A program made the position numbers and the translations under genes. Positions 20,671 through 32,219 of a DNA stretch of 64,000 nt are shown here, in pieces; position 1 is the stretch's first letter; each line of letters opens with the position of its first letter. The stretch comes from Rhizoctonia solani (taxonomy: Eukaryota > Basidiomycota > Agaricomycetes > Cantharellales > Ceratobasidiaceae). Where the stretch lies: assembly GCF_016906535.1 (NCBI RefSeq), contig NC_057372.1:1593501-1657500 (forward strand). The letters run 5' to 3'. The notes under the pieces were generated by a model that ran no database searches, was not told the origin of the DNA, and saw nothing but the letters and a program-made list of their open reading frames with translations.

Positions 20671-23013
20671 CTACCCTTACATTGATTCCAATAACCCTGA
20701 ACTCCTTTACCTCAATACACACCGTTGCCTGTGTGTAGTGCAACTCAGACACTTTGTTAGACACCAGATTGTGCAAATCTTCAATGGTCTCACTAGGATC
20801 AAGACAGGCATCACCACTTATCACTCCAGCTACACTAGAAGGTGCCTCCAATGCTCCTGCGGCATGCACAAGGGTAGAAATACATCCAGACCTTCTATGG
20901 CTACACAAGGACATTACAAAACTTGATCACCTACACAGATATCTCATAGGCAACAATATCAGCAGCAGATCAGCTCCTGGCGCTTTAGTGGCTGCTGGAA
21001 AAGAACACAACTCAACATATCAACCATCTGGATGCCTGGAAGCATACCCTAATACAGGACTTCACACAGGCTGGAAACACAGTCCAACTGCAGCTCAACC
21101 TTCCCAGCAGCGCAGAACCTCACTCCACCCATCAGAATGATCACCATGGTAGACAACACCTGCAAGGCCCTTTCTGGCTCAAGCAGCTTAGGCAGCAAGG
21201 GCTTCTTGGTCCAAATCAACAAGTCTAAGTCACCATGAACTGGCATGAACCCCAGAATGTGAAACAGGTGCAATCATTCCTAGGCTTTGCAAACTTCTAC
21301 CATTGCTTCATTACCAACTCTTGCTTAGCTTGCCCTCTGTACAATTTTACTCAGAAGGAACAACCATGGATCTGGCAAGAAGAACAGAAGGCTGCATTTG
21401 ATACAATCAAGGCTGAGATTTGCAAGGAGCCTGTTCTAGCTCACCCTGATGAATCTAAACCTTACACCTTGGAAACAGATGCTTCCTGAGCAGCCATGGG
21501 TGCAGTGCTATCTCAGAGAAAGGAAGATGGTTGCCTACATCCTGTTGCATTCATGTCAGCCAACCTTTCACCTGCTGAGCTGAATTATGACACACATGAC
21601 AGGGAGCTCCTTGCCATCATTTGGGCATTTGAGCACTGCAGAACATTCCTGGAAGGAACTGAGGAGCCAATTACTGTGTTGACCAATCACAAGAACCTGG
21701 AGTACTGAAAATTGGCCAGAACCTTTAACAGGCATCATGCGTGCTGGTATCTCATGCTGGTGTCTTACAACTTTGTCATTGCTTACTGGCCTGGGAAACA
21801 GTAACAGAAACCTAACACCCTGTCAAGGCAACCAAATCACTTGGATCTAGAGCCATCTCCACAAGTCATGATTCCAGAATAACAGTTTCAATTATCAGCA
21901 CACATTGACACTTCCTTGCTGGATGAAATTAATTAAGCGACTGAGGAGGATCCTAGCCTAGACACTATCCTGTTAAATGTCTCAGACCCTAAATCCATGC
22001 CCCATAGCATTGCACAGAAGTTCAAGGACTATACAATTCATGATGGTCTATTTCTGTATCAAGGAAGGATAGTTGTGCCAGATGAACCTGAGATCAAACA
22101 GCAGCTCCTGTCTCACTTCCATGATTCCCCTGCTTCTGGACACCAAGGAAGTGCACAAACTCTGGAGTAAATCAGTTGTCATTATTACTGGCCAGCAATG
22201 AAATTCCAAGTCAATTGCTATGTGGAGTCCTGTGACATCTGCCAAAGAAGCAAGGGGCATGTGCACAGCTATGCTTTCAACCCGCTTTCTGTCCCTGCAG
22301 GTCCCTGGGAAGACATCTCATATGATTTCATTGTCAAGTTTCCCAGGTGTAAGGGATATGAAAGTGTTCTGCTGGTTGTAGACCGCTTCTTAACAATGAT
22401 GTACTTGATTCCCTGCAAGGAGGCTGCTACTGCTGAGGATGTAGCTCAGATGTTTGTGGAGCCTATTTGGAAGCTGTATGGGACTCCCAAGTGCACTGCG
22501 TCAGACAGAGGCACTACATTCAACTCCAAGTTGCTCAAGGCACTCTGCAAATTGCAAATCAACCCCAGCTTCTCTACTGCTCACTATTCGAAGTTGGATA
22601 CACAGACTGAAATCAAGAACCAATGACTGGAGGCTTACCTGCACCCATATCTTAATCATACACAGTCTGGTTGGGTTGATTGGCTCCCACTGGCTGAATG
22701 TGCTCATAACAATGCCATAAGCAAAGCAACAGGGAAATCACCATTTGAGATTGTGTATAGCTGCCCGCCTGTCATTTCACTGGTTCTGGAACACACGGGA
22801 TTGCCTGACGCTGATGATAGAGCTGAATAGCTGGCTAAGACTATTCAGGAAGTACAGAGATCAATCAAATGTGCCCAGGAGTGCTACAAACAGGCAGACA
22901 AAGAGAAACCACCTCCTGAGTTCAGACCTGGAGACAAAGTTTGGCTCTTGACTTCCAATATCACCTTGCATTACCCCAACAATGAGCTGGACCACAAACA
23001 GTATGACCCTTTC
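20671..23013 (+). pseudogene. Old F element copy F0: leader, gag start, RNase H and integrase remnants
   Basis: 20671-21233 matches F leader and gag N-terminus. At about 21234 an internal deletion joins it to the RT connection/RNase H region (EPQNVKQVQSFLGFANFYHC, TLETDAS then TGA, LNYDTHDRELLAIIWAFEH) and integrase (21880-22640: CYVESCDICQRSKGH, SYDFIVKFP, TASDRGTTFNSK, TQTEIKNQ). RT proper, protease and gag C-terminus are gone. Many stops interrupt the frame (for example after TDAS, LEY, GKQ and KNQ). It is more diverged than F1 and F2 and is cut at 23013 by the F1 5' LTR. Confidence 0.85.
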
Positions 23014-23466
23014 TGTCATGAGCCTCACCTCCTGACATGACTATGTATCGCCTATTGCTTCCTCCTCCCCCCAGTGCATGCATGTGGGCAACTCATCTGT
23101 ATCCATCATATCTGTTTGTATAGTTTCTATCTTCCTTGTTTATGTTCTTCCCACTTCCTTGTTCCCTTCTTGCACTTAGTTCAGACTCATTCTCTTCTAA
23201 GTGCTTTTATCTCGCTTATTTTGCTGTGCGCCGGTCCGGTTTACTGTGCAGAGCTTTTCAGCTATACGCTCTATCTTGCTTCTCGGTTGTGCGGCCCGGA
23301 TGCTGTCCCTTCTCATGTATCTACTCCCTTTCACTTTTGTTATAAAAGAAGACTGTGAATTGGCTTGGAAACCCCAAGAACAATTCATCTTGCCAATTTC
23401 CCACTTCCTTATCTGTGTGGATTGTCTCATTACATCACAGTAATCATCTCATGCTTGGTGGTGGCA
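23014..23466 (+). repeat. 5' LTR of F copy F1, with TATA and predicted RNA start
   Basis: TGTCATGAGCC to GGTGGTGGCA. TATAAAAG at 23341 is followed 35 nt later by AAGAACAATTCAT at 23376. GTGAATTGTTCTT at 23469-23481, just inside the LTR, is complementary to it at 12 of 13 positions, a Tf1-type self-priming arrangement. A shared core CTTGGAAACCCCAAG precedes the start. Confidence 0.85.
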
Positions 23467-23687
23467 TTGTGAATTGTTCTTTCCTGGCTATAGCCAATCT
23501 ATCAACCCGGACATCACTCAGGTTCTCATTCCCACCTTTAGTTCTTACACCTCTCTATTCTCTTGCCACGGAGTGCACTGTGTTATTGCACACCGCCAAC
23601 TAGGCTATTATCACATTGATTCAGACAGACCCAAACTCTTTTACCTCAATACACCTCTCAAATTGCATATAGTTTGCATCAGACGCT

Positions 23688-25766
23688 ATGGCAGACGCCA
23701 GACCAGGCAAATCATCAATGGCCTCACTTGTATCAAGGCAGGCATCCCCTCTTATCACTCCAGCCACACTAGAAGGACCTTCCAATGCACCTACAAAGTC
23801 ACGCAAGGGTCCAACTCTGTCCAGAAATCCTCTCGCAGCAAGAGGATGCTACAAAACTCAATCACCTGCACAGACATCTCATAGGCAACAATGCCAGCAG
23901 CAGATCTCAACCCCCAGCGCTCCAAAGATTACTGGAGTAGAACACAGGGCATCTTATCAGTCATTGAGACGCTGGGAAACAAACCATGTTGCAGGATGTG
24001 ACACAAGCAGTAGAGAGTTTAATTCAGTGCCTTATCACTGCCCCCGGCAGCACAGATCCACACACACCTCCCAGAAGAGTCTTCACAGTCATAGATAACA
24101 CCCTCAAGGCCCCTTCTAGCTCAGGCAGCTCATGCAGCAAGGACTTTTTGGTGCCTATCAAGGATGAGCCTGACCCAAAGGGAAACAAAGGGTCAAGTTG
24201 GAGTCACCATGTTACAACCAGGAAAGAAATGACCGCTGTGAGTTATTGAGACGATCCACGCAGATGAGAGAGTGGGAAATCGACAAGGTGAATCGTTCTT
24301 GGGGTTTCCAAGGCAATTCACAATCTTCTTTTTATAACAAAGTGCAAGGGGGTAAAACAAAGAGAAAAGATGGTATCCGGGCCGCACAACTGGGAAGCAA
24401 GATGGAGCATATGGCTCAGAAGCTCTACACAGTGAACTGGGCCGGTGCGCAGCAAGATAAGTGAGCGAGATAGAAGCACTTAGAGCGGAATAAGTCCGGA
24501 CTGAGTGCAAGGAGGGGAGAAAGAAGTGGGAAGAACATAAACATGGAAGATTGGAACTATACAAACAGATAAGATGGATACAGATGAGTTCCCCAGACAG
24601 ATGTATTGGGGGGAGGAAGGAAGTGACAGGTAACACATAGTTATGTCAGGAGGTGAGGCTCATGACACACTGGAACAACGCAGAACAACCCCAAACACTT
24701 CCTGGACAATCCCACACACCCAAGAACACCTTAACACTGACCCATAGCAACCCTTCATCAGGCCAACACCTGTGAATCCCCCAAGCACACCTCAGCAGCA
24801 ATAAGTAACCCCCTAAAAGGATATCTATGAGCTCAACCAGGAGAAACAAATGAAGAAAAGGAGGCAAGAACGTTACACAACATTGCTACCATGACGGGCA
24901 GAGCCTTATCTGTCCCGCTTCAGAGCACCTTCAGGGGACTGTCCCAAACTCCTGGCCCAGCCCAAGTGAAATCAAAGATCCCTGCTCCTGAGAAGTATGA
25001 TGGCAAGAAGGGCCCTGCAGCCAAATCATTTATCCTGGATTGCAAAACATACTATCTCAGCAATGCTTCCTCCTTCCCTTCTGATCACAGCCACATCTCC
25101 TTTATCCTCATGAACCTAAAGGATGGACAACCCAAGAAGTGGGGGCAGATCTATTAAGAGAAGCTGCTGAATAGTGATGATGAGCCAACCCTGGAATCTT
25201 GGAATACATTCAAAGCAGCATTCTTGCACAACTGGAGCAATTCAGCAGCTGCACAAATTGCAGAACAATGCCTGCGCAAGCGCAAGCAGCTGAAATCAGC
25301 AAGTGATTATGCCACAGAATTTAGAATCATAGCAAGCAAACTAGAATGGTCAGACCCTGCCCTCATTGCCTCCTTCCACCAGAGGCTCAAGGCAGAAGTC
25401 AGAAGCAAGCTGATTGAGTACACCCTGCACAAGAACATCACTGCACTGGACAAGTTTATCTCTACCACCTGTCTAATTGATGACATGCTGTTTGAGGCAT
25501 GCAATGAGCTAAGAAAAGACAGCAACAGCAGCAGCAGCTCACCACAATGCCCTGCTCAAGGGTGCTCAAGCAATTTTATTTCCAAGAAAACTCAGGAAGC
25601 AAGGAGAAATGCTGGAGAATGTTCCAAGTGTGGAGAGAAGTCTCACAAATGGCAGGACTGCAAGAATGGATGGCAGCTCCAAACAATAGAATGCTCTAAG
25701 CCTGAATCAGGGAAGGCTGCAGAAGTAGAAGAGCTAGAATTGCTTCCCCAAGCAGGAAAAGTCTAA
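23688..25766 (+). pseudogene. gag: Gag of F copy F1, split by a solo F LTR
   Basis: Starts MADARPGKSSMASL at 23688. The N-terminal part (to 24209) is Ser/Pro-rich with a conserved VFTVIDNT segment. A solo F LTR interrupts it (24210-24667). The capsid part follows (24891-25157 and 25224-25766: PEKYDGKKGPAAKSFI, WNTFKAAFL, YATEFRIIASKLEW) and ends in a zinc knuckle CSKCGEKSHKWQDC. Frameshifts separate the pieces and a TAA lies near 25156. From about 24918 onward the DNA is almost identical to copy F2; upstream the two differ by roughly 10%. Confidence 0.85.
24210..24667 (-). repeat. Solo LTR, family F, inside F1 gag
   Basis: On the minus strand TGTCATGAGCC to GGTTGTAACA; about 458 bp. The flanks CACCA and CACTG look like a decayed TSD. 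Copy F2 has uninterrupted gag at the equivalent place (near 59290), which proves it is an insertion. It keeps more CpG than other F LTRs (GCCGGTGCGCAGC), perhaps an active lineage. Confidence 0.8.
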
Positions 25767-25780
25767 GAAAGTCATGCCCT

Positions 25781-26347
25781 GTGTCCAGGCTTCCTGAATA
25801 TCCCCACATGTCTATAGAACCCCTGTTTTGCCTGCAATCCAATACATCACCACTGCTCACAATAGACTTAGAGGGAGTCACAGGCACTCAAACAGCCCTA
25901 ATTGATTCTGGTTCTTCTGCTAACTTCATTGATCCCCAATTTGCCCATTCTCACAACATTCCACTCATTGAATTGGACTCCCCACACTCTGTCATTGGCA
26001 TTAATGGCAAAGAAGTCTGCAACCCTATCCGCTTCAAGGCCCAGTTAGTCTTTAGCTCTCAAAACAGGCAATTCTCTGCCATCTTCTATGCTCTTCCCCT
26101 TGGAAACAGAAACCTTATCTGTGGAACCCCCTGGCTCAAATTGGCTAACCTGGACATTGATTGGACCACCATGAAAGTCTCACTCTGCCTAGCTACAGAA
26201 GCACAAACTGGCAGCATCAACCCTGAGCCTCAGAATCTCCCTGTTGAGTTTCAGGAACTCCAGAAAGTGTTCAGTGAAGAGTTCTTTACCACACTACCAG
26301 AACATTGCCCTTATGACATTTCTATTGACCTGGAAGAGGACAAATAA
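25781..26347 (+). pseudogene. pol: Protease region of F1 pol
   Basis: 188 open codons. Retropepsin with the active site LIDSGSSANFIDP (Asp intact) and the second conserved segment NLICGTPWLKL. The C-terminal part (LPEHCPYDISIDLEEDK) leads into RT. The frame ends at TAA 26345, a stop also present in copy F2. The start shown is only the beginning of the open stretch; in the element this part would be made as a Gag-Pol fusion. Confidence 0.85.
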
Positions 26348-27660
26348 CCTCCCTCTGGTCCTATCTATTCTATGACCCCTGTGGAAAGAGAAGCACTCAT
26401 GGAGCACATTGATTCAAAACTTGCAGCTGGAAAGATTGTGCCAACCACCTCACCAGCAGGAGCTCCAGTAATGTTTGTGAAAAGAGCTGATGGCAGGCTT
26501 TGCTAAGTGGTGGATTATTGCCAGCTAAATGCCATCACAATCAAGGACACATATGCACTACCCAGACAGGACAAGCTAATTGAGAAATTGTGCCATGCTA
26601 AGATCTCCAGAAAGCTGGGTTTGAGGAATGGGTATCACAACATCAGAATTGAGGAAGGAGGTGAATGGAAGGCTGCATTTTGCACTGCCCTTGGTCACTT
26701 TGCTCCCACAGTCATGCAATTTGGCCTTAGCAACACCCTGGCTGTGTTTATGCGCTTCATGAACAACATATTCCATGATTTGCTTGATATCTTTGTGGTT
26801 GTGTACTTGGATGACATCCTGATTTTCTCAAACTCAAGAGAAGAGCATGTGCAACATGTCAAAGAAGTCTTATCTTGCTTGCTGAAGCATAATCTATTCT
26901 GCAACCCTGCCAAATGCTACTTCTTTGTCACAGAAGTCACCTACAATGGTCTTGTGATTACTCCTGATGGCATCTCAATGGAGAAAGACAAGGTGCAAGC
27001 AATCATGGACTGGCCTGAACCCCAAAATGTGAAACAGGTGCAATCATTCCTAGGCTTTGCAAACTTCTACTGTTGCTTTGTCCCCAACTTCTCTTGCTTA
27101 GCACGCCCTCTGAATAACCTTACTCAGAAAGAACAACCATGGATCTGGCAAGAGGAACAGAAGGCTGCATTTGATACAATCAAGGCTGAGATTTGCAAGG
27201 AGCCTGTTCTAGCTCACCCTGATGAATCTAAACCCTACACCTTGGAAACAGATGCTTCTGGAGCAGCCATGGGTGCTGTACCATCTCAGAGAAAGGAAGA
27301 TGGTTGTATACATCCTGTTGCATTCATGTTAGCCAGCTTTTCACCCACTGAGCTGAACTATGACACACATGACAAGGAACTACTTGCCATCATTTGGGCA
27401 TTTGAGCACTGAAGAACATTCCTGGAAGGAACTGAGCAACCAATCACTGTGTTTACTGATCACAAAAATCTGGAGTACCAGAAATCAGCCAGAACCTTCA
27501 ACAGGTGTCATGCATGCTTGCATCTCATGCTGGTATGCTACAACTTTGTCACTGCTTACTGGCCTGGGAAACAGTGACAGAAACCTGATGCCCTGTCAAG
27601 ACAACCAGACCACATGGACCTAGAGCCATCTCCACAAGTGATGATCCCAGAATAACAGTT
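26348..27660 (+). pseudogene. pol: RT and RNase H region of F1 pol
   Basis: Open mainly at 26507-27412 (301 codons). RT fingers and palm: VVDYCQLNAITIKDTYALPRQ, LGLRNGYHNIRI (usual Asp of LDLR is Gly) and the catalytic YLDDILIF (intact, near 26804). RNase H: TLETDASGAAMGAV, NYDTHDKELLAIIWAFEH. Stops at TAA before VVDYCQLN, TGA after AFEH and TGA after GKQ are shared with F2. It cannot give a full polyprotein. Confidence 0.88.
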
Positions 27661-27691
27661 TGGGGCATTTTCAGGACACATAGATTCTTCT

Positions 27692-28905
27692 TTGCTGGAT
27701 GAGATCAAGGGAGCAACTCAGGAAGATCCTGGTCTTGATACAATCTTGCTAGCTGTATCAGACCCTAAATCACTGCCCCATAGTGTTGCACAGAAATTCA
27801 AGGACTATACAATTGAGGAGGGTCTACTTTTGTATCAAGGAAGCATAGCTGTGCCAGATGAACCTGAGATCAAACAGCAGCTCCTGTATCACTTCCATAA
27901 TTCTCTTGCTTCTGGACACCAAGGAAGAGCACAAACTCTAGAGTTAATCAGTTTTCACTATTAATGGCCAGCAATGAAATTCCAAATCAATTGCTATGTG
28001 GAGTCTTGTGAAATCTGCCAAAGAAGTAAGGGCCATGTACTCAACTATGCTCTCAACCTGCTTTCTATCCCTGCTGGTCCCTGGGAAGACATCTCATATG
28101 ATTTCATTGTCAAGTTTCCCAAGTGTAAGGGTTATGACAGCATCCTGGTGGTTGTAGACTGCTTCTCAAAGATGATGCACTTGATTCCCTGCAAGGAGGC
28201 TGCCACTGCTGAGGACATAGCTCAGATGTTCCTGGAGCATGTCTGGAAGCTACATGGCACTCCCAAGCGTACTGTGTCTGACAAAGGGACTACATTCAAC
28301 TCCAAGTTTCTTAAGGCACTCTATAAATCTCTGCAAATAAATCCTAGTTTCTCTACTGCTTATCACCCACAATCTGATGGGCAAACTGAGATCAAGAACC
28401 AATGGCTGGAGGCTCATTTACGTCCCTTCATCAATCATAGACAGTCTGATTGGGTTGATTGGCTCCCACCGGCTGAATTTGCTCATAACAATGCCAGAAG
28501 TGAAGCAACAGGCAAATTACCCTTTGAAATTGTGTATGGCCACTCTCCTGTCATTTCACCACTCCTGGAACTCACCAGATCACCTGATGCTGATGACAGA
28601 GCCAAGCAACTGGCTGAGACAATTCAGGAAGTACAGGCATCAATCAAATGGGCTCAGGAGCACTACAAACAGGCAAACACAGGGAAACCACCTCCTGAGT
28701 TTCAACCAGGAGACAAAGTTTGGCTTCTGGCTTCCAACATCATATTGCAGCATCCCAGCAAAAAGTTTGACTATAAACAGTATGGCCCTTTCCCTGTCCA
28801 TAGAAAGAGTGGGCTCTCATGCTTATTGCCTGGCTCTCCCTGAGACCATGAAAATCCATGATGTGTTCCATGTCAGCTTGTTGTTGGCTTTCAAACAAGA
28901 CACCT
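27692..28905 (+). pseudogene. pol: Integrase region of F1 pol, 3' truncated
   Basis: 27692-27964 holds the linker and the start of the zinc domain (FHNSLASGHQGRAQTLELI). After a stop, 27974-28843 has CYVESCEICQRSKGH and the DDE core SYDFIVKFPKCKGY, TVSDKGTTFNSKF, HPQSDGQTEIKNQW, with all three acids present. A GPF/Y-like module follows (KKFDYKQYGPFPV) with a frameshift, and homology to F2 stops at about 28905 after FKQDT. The chromodomain and the 3' LTR are therefore missing. Identity with F2 falls from near 100% to about 90% after about 28758. Confidence 0.88.
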
Positions 28906-29776
28906 TGACTCACATCAGCCAGGTTTTGAGCCCATATAAAGTTAATTGCTTTGAGAGCCCAATCTGACTAATGTGCTTGGTCTTGTAAGGATCCTCAGCA
29001 CTGATATAGGCAAGGAGGTCAAGAACTGCTGAGGTAAGGACTTGATGCTTATTCCCCAAGTAGTCACACATTGGCAGCCTGGATTTCTTGAATTAGTAAA
29101 CAAATTAGACATATTTACCAGCTAGATTGATTCAGTTACCATACTTTGAGATTTGTCAGCAGCCATTGCCTGAAGAGTCTCTACCTTGTCAGGGAGAATG
29201 TTGGGTGCAGCAGCAACAAGAGTCAACAGCTGAAGATTGAGATAAGCCTTGTGTGGATGTGGGATGCCCTAGTTAGCTGTAGCCACTGGCCTCTGGGTAA
29301 GCCTAGAACTGCAGACTACTGCACAGCTGTTCAAAAACAGGAGAAATAGCTGCCTCTCCTGGGTTGCAGGGAGTGCCCTGCACATGAGCTGGTGTGTTGC
29401 AGACCTTTCTTGCAATCTCAAGAGCAAGGTTAAGCAGCAAACTAATATTATTCACACTCAAGCCATTGGAAGAGGGCACTGGACTTTGATTCTTGAGGCA
29501 AGAGCTTTGGAATGCAGAGGTGGGTCAAGATGGCAGGCACAGGGTTTGGGCTGACACTAGAAGGGACAATGGCAACCTGTGATATGGCTGATGTTGTCCT
29601 AGCCAAAACTGGTAGGCCAGTTGGTTGGTCTCCAGCAGTTATAGTTGTGGCTGAATGAGGAAGGCCAATTGGTTGATTGGTCTCAGGGGCAGTCTGCATA
29701 CCAGGTAAAACTTTGGTTCTTAGTACATCAAAAAAACAAGGAGAGATGCTGGGGGAGGCAAACTTTAAAGGGGTAG
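28906..29776 (-). other. Unrecognised coding-like remnant
   Basis: No LTR or known pol motif. On the minus strand an open stretch at 29448-29789 encodes a Pro/Thr/Ser-rich sequence (TNQPIGLPHSATTITAG) that could be a gag linker. Nearer 28920-29070 another frame reads DYLGNKHQVLTSAVLDLLAY and goes on to a stop. The block lies on the internal side of the minus-strand D LTR at 31019-31589, so it may be D-family gag, but I see no zinc knuckle or capsid signature. Confidence 0.35.
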
Positions 29777-31008
29777 TGTTATGTATCACACAATATTGAA
29801 TTCACAGCTCACCATCCACAATAATCTGCATATATCTGACTTTCTGATTTAATGGCCATTTGCCTCTTATTTTCCATTATTCCTGTCATTACTCTATGTA
29901 ACGCTCATATTGACTGTATGTGTTACATATTGTTCAATAAAAGCTCCTTTCGCTTGCTCTAACGCTGCCTGTCACGTGCTCATACAATAAGATCTCATAG
30001 AGATATTAGCTTCACAAGATTCTATCTATGTGGCTCAAGTACCTTACTAATCATTATATTTATATCTTTACATCTAGCTCATCACATGACTAGCTCTAAC
30101 TTGGGAAATGAACCTTATTTCTAGCTTAGGTGAGTCATACCTCTCATGAGATTACTAAGGTTCTCCTTATCTAGTAATTTCTAGTGGCACTGCAAATCCT
30201 GCTTATGAGTCATTCTGCTTGCCACCAGAATGACTCACACTAATGACTCACTCTAAGTGCTCATTGGCTGCCAAGCATTTCTTGATAGACTGAGTCATGT
30301 ATTTAGATGTTTCTATGTTTAACTAATTGCAGTTCAACCCAAGAGCAGTCACATTCCATCCTAGTCATATCTGTGCCTTCCCACCCACCAATCAAAGTCT
30401 TAGGAAGCACAGTCCTTAGCAAGTCATACTCATACTCTGACTAGGTGAATGACTCAGTAACCTTGCCACTCTAGGGTATAAAAGGGGACTCTTGCATACC
30501 CTTGGAGGGCACCACCTACTTTACTCCACCTCACTGTTACTGTTGACTGTCACTCTTGGGTTTGGGCTTGCCCCCCTCAACTGTGTGATATATTGTGCCT
30601 CAAGATTTCAAATAACTTAAACTTGTATAAGTGGATCTCCCAAGTACCCATAGTGTGGAAAGGTAGTAGACCTGATACAGAGTTCTTAGGTTAAGTGAAC
30701 AGAAGGCAATCATCCTTAAAGAAGGATATATACTAAGTAACCAGTTAGTTCTTGCAACTAGGAGTGAAACTTACATAACTATCTCTGCCAAAGGGAACCT
30801 GAGCCAGTACTCTTGCTCTTACAGAAATACTTACTAAGACACTTTACACTGAGAAAGGATATATGTGTAGTTGATTGTATTCAAGATAGCTAGACCCAGA
30901 GAACCCTAAAGAAGCTACTTCTATACTTAGCTTGGAAATTGGGAAATCCTCCAACACAGACTCTGCTCAGCACCAGAGCCTCAACCTCTTTTCCCCCAAT
31001 TTACAACA
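29777..31008 (+). repeat. Solo LTR, family H
   Basis: TGTTATGTATCAC to AATTTACAACA, 1,232 bp, with a perfect TSD GGTAG (29772-29776, 31009-31013). A TATA box GGGTATAAAAGGGG lies near 30476. Six TGASTCA sites (30131, 30206, 30231, 30244, 30291, 30450) lie within 326 bp upstream of it. The sequence has no internal region and no reading frame of note. Orientation is taken from the TATA box and the sites. Confidence 0.88.
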
Positions 31009-31018
31009 GGTAGAGTAG

Positions 31019-31589
31019 TGTCCTGGACATCTATTGGGATGCCAAGGGTGTTGGTGCTTGAGGCCAGGTGTAGGTGTAAGAAAATTGCGTAAGACAGTGA
31101 AGGTCTATCCTACAGCATCTACAAATTACACTACAATGGCAAGCATGCTTAAGGTAGTAAAAAGCTGTTTAAGTACAACAAGTAAACTGCTTAAGGCAGT
31201 GGTGAGCTATACTACTTAGTAATTACTGGGCTGTGTGGCCCTTGTACACTGAGTGGATGCAACAAGAGGTAATCAACCTGGGGATTACCATGGTTGATTC
31301 CCATCCTTATATATTCCACAGAGTATCTATTTACAAATACATTAGATGCAATACTGTATCAAATAAGAAGCCTGCTCCATCAGTGGCCTACTCATGCATA
31401 CATGTCACCTATGATGTCATCAAGGTGGAGGTGACTACATTGCTGACTAAGCAGTGGAGGGGATGTGGCAAGGCACTTAGAGTATGACATGAGTGCTGAA
31501 GTCATGTGATCAAAAAAGCAGTCTGTTTGTCTTTGTTTAAATTAGATAAAATGGGAATAAATTCCCTGGTATCAGATGTGTCTGCAGCA
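31019..31589 (-). repeat. LTR D, minus strand
   Basis: On the minus strand TGCTGCAGACAC to GTCCAGGACA, about 571 bp. Homologous to 37237-37395 (TGTTGTAGACAC start) and to 7921-8255. It contains TCATGTGATC, an AATATATAAGGA TATA and the motif CCATGGTAATCCCCAGGTTG. The left boundary is inferred from the CA end because solo LTR H lies 11 bp away. No primer-binding site complementary to its own RNA start is seen. Confidence 0.7.
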
Positions 31590-31787
31590 AGTTGAAAGGA
31601 GGTGAAAGAGGTTGAGTCAAACTGTCTTTGTCCTCAGTGTCTGTATCCTCTCTTACTTCAGTTGTGCAAGTGTGTTTGGTAGCTATTTTCCTAGGGTTGA
31701 CACTGGGGTGCTTCAAGCCAACAATTGGCAGCACTTCTGGTGCATCAGCTATATGCAAAAGTTATCTACCTTTTGTAGACACAAAGA
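31590..31787 (-). other. Short uncharacterised spacer between LTR D and LTR C
   Basis: 198 bp. A minus-strand frame (31537-31758) contains a Thr/Asp/Glu-rich stretch but runs into the LTR and has no domain signature. I see no gene. Confidence 0.3.
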
Positions 31788-32219
31788 TGTCATGACCCAT
31801 GCCTTTGCTAGCATGTCTCCTGACCAAGCCACCTACTAATAGTATATTCCACAGTCTTGAGAAGGCTGCATATACTCACATATATGCAGTCAGAACTGTC
31901 ATTACTCCAAGGGCTCATAGCTTAGAGACTGACAGTCCACCAGGTCACATGGCCTCCCCCCCTCCAGTCCTTTATCAAATACTATACTAAACTACTATGG
32001 ATTTGAGGTGGGGGGGATGACATAATCTCTTCTATAATAATGTATTATTGATACCCTGCCTGCAGGCTTTAACATTGGCCCATGGCAAGGGGGGCAGGGG
32101 GAGTGCAACATCCCCCAGCAACATGTATTATTCATATATCACTGTGCATCATATATACTATATATATCTTTGACAGTGGATATATATGGTAATAACCCTT
32201 CCAGATATGGGTTATGACA
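31788..32219. repeat. LTR-like repeat, family C, copy 2
   Basis: TGTCATGACCCATG to GGGTTATGACA, 432 bp; reverse-complement homologue of 4081-4548. It abuts gag-like sequence on the right without a recognisable leader. The flanks AAAGA and CATAC do not match, so this is either a truncated element end or a rearranged insertion. Confidence 0.6.

Noticed and set aside
24891..28905. F1 and F2 as a plain segmental duplication
   Set aside because: The flanking parts of the same elements differ by about 10% and each copy has its own LTR flanks, so a uniform duplication does not fit.
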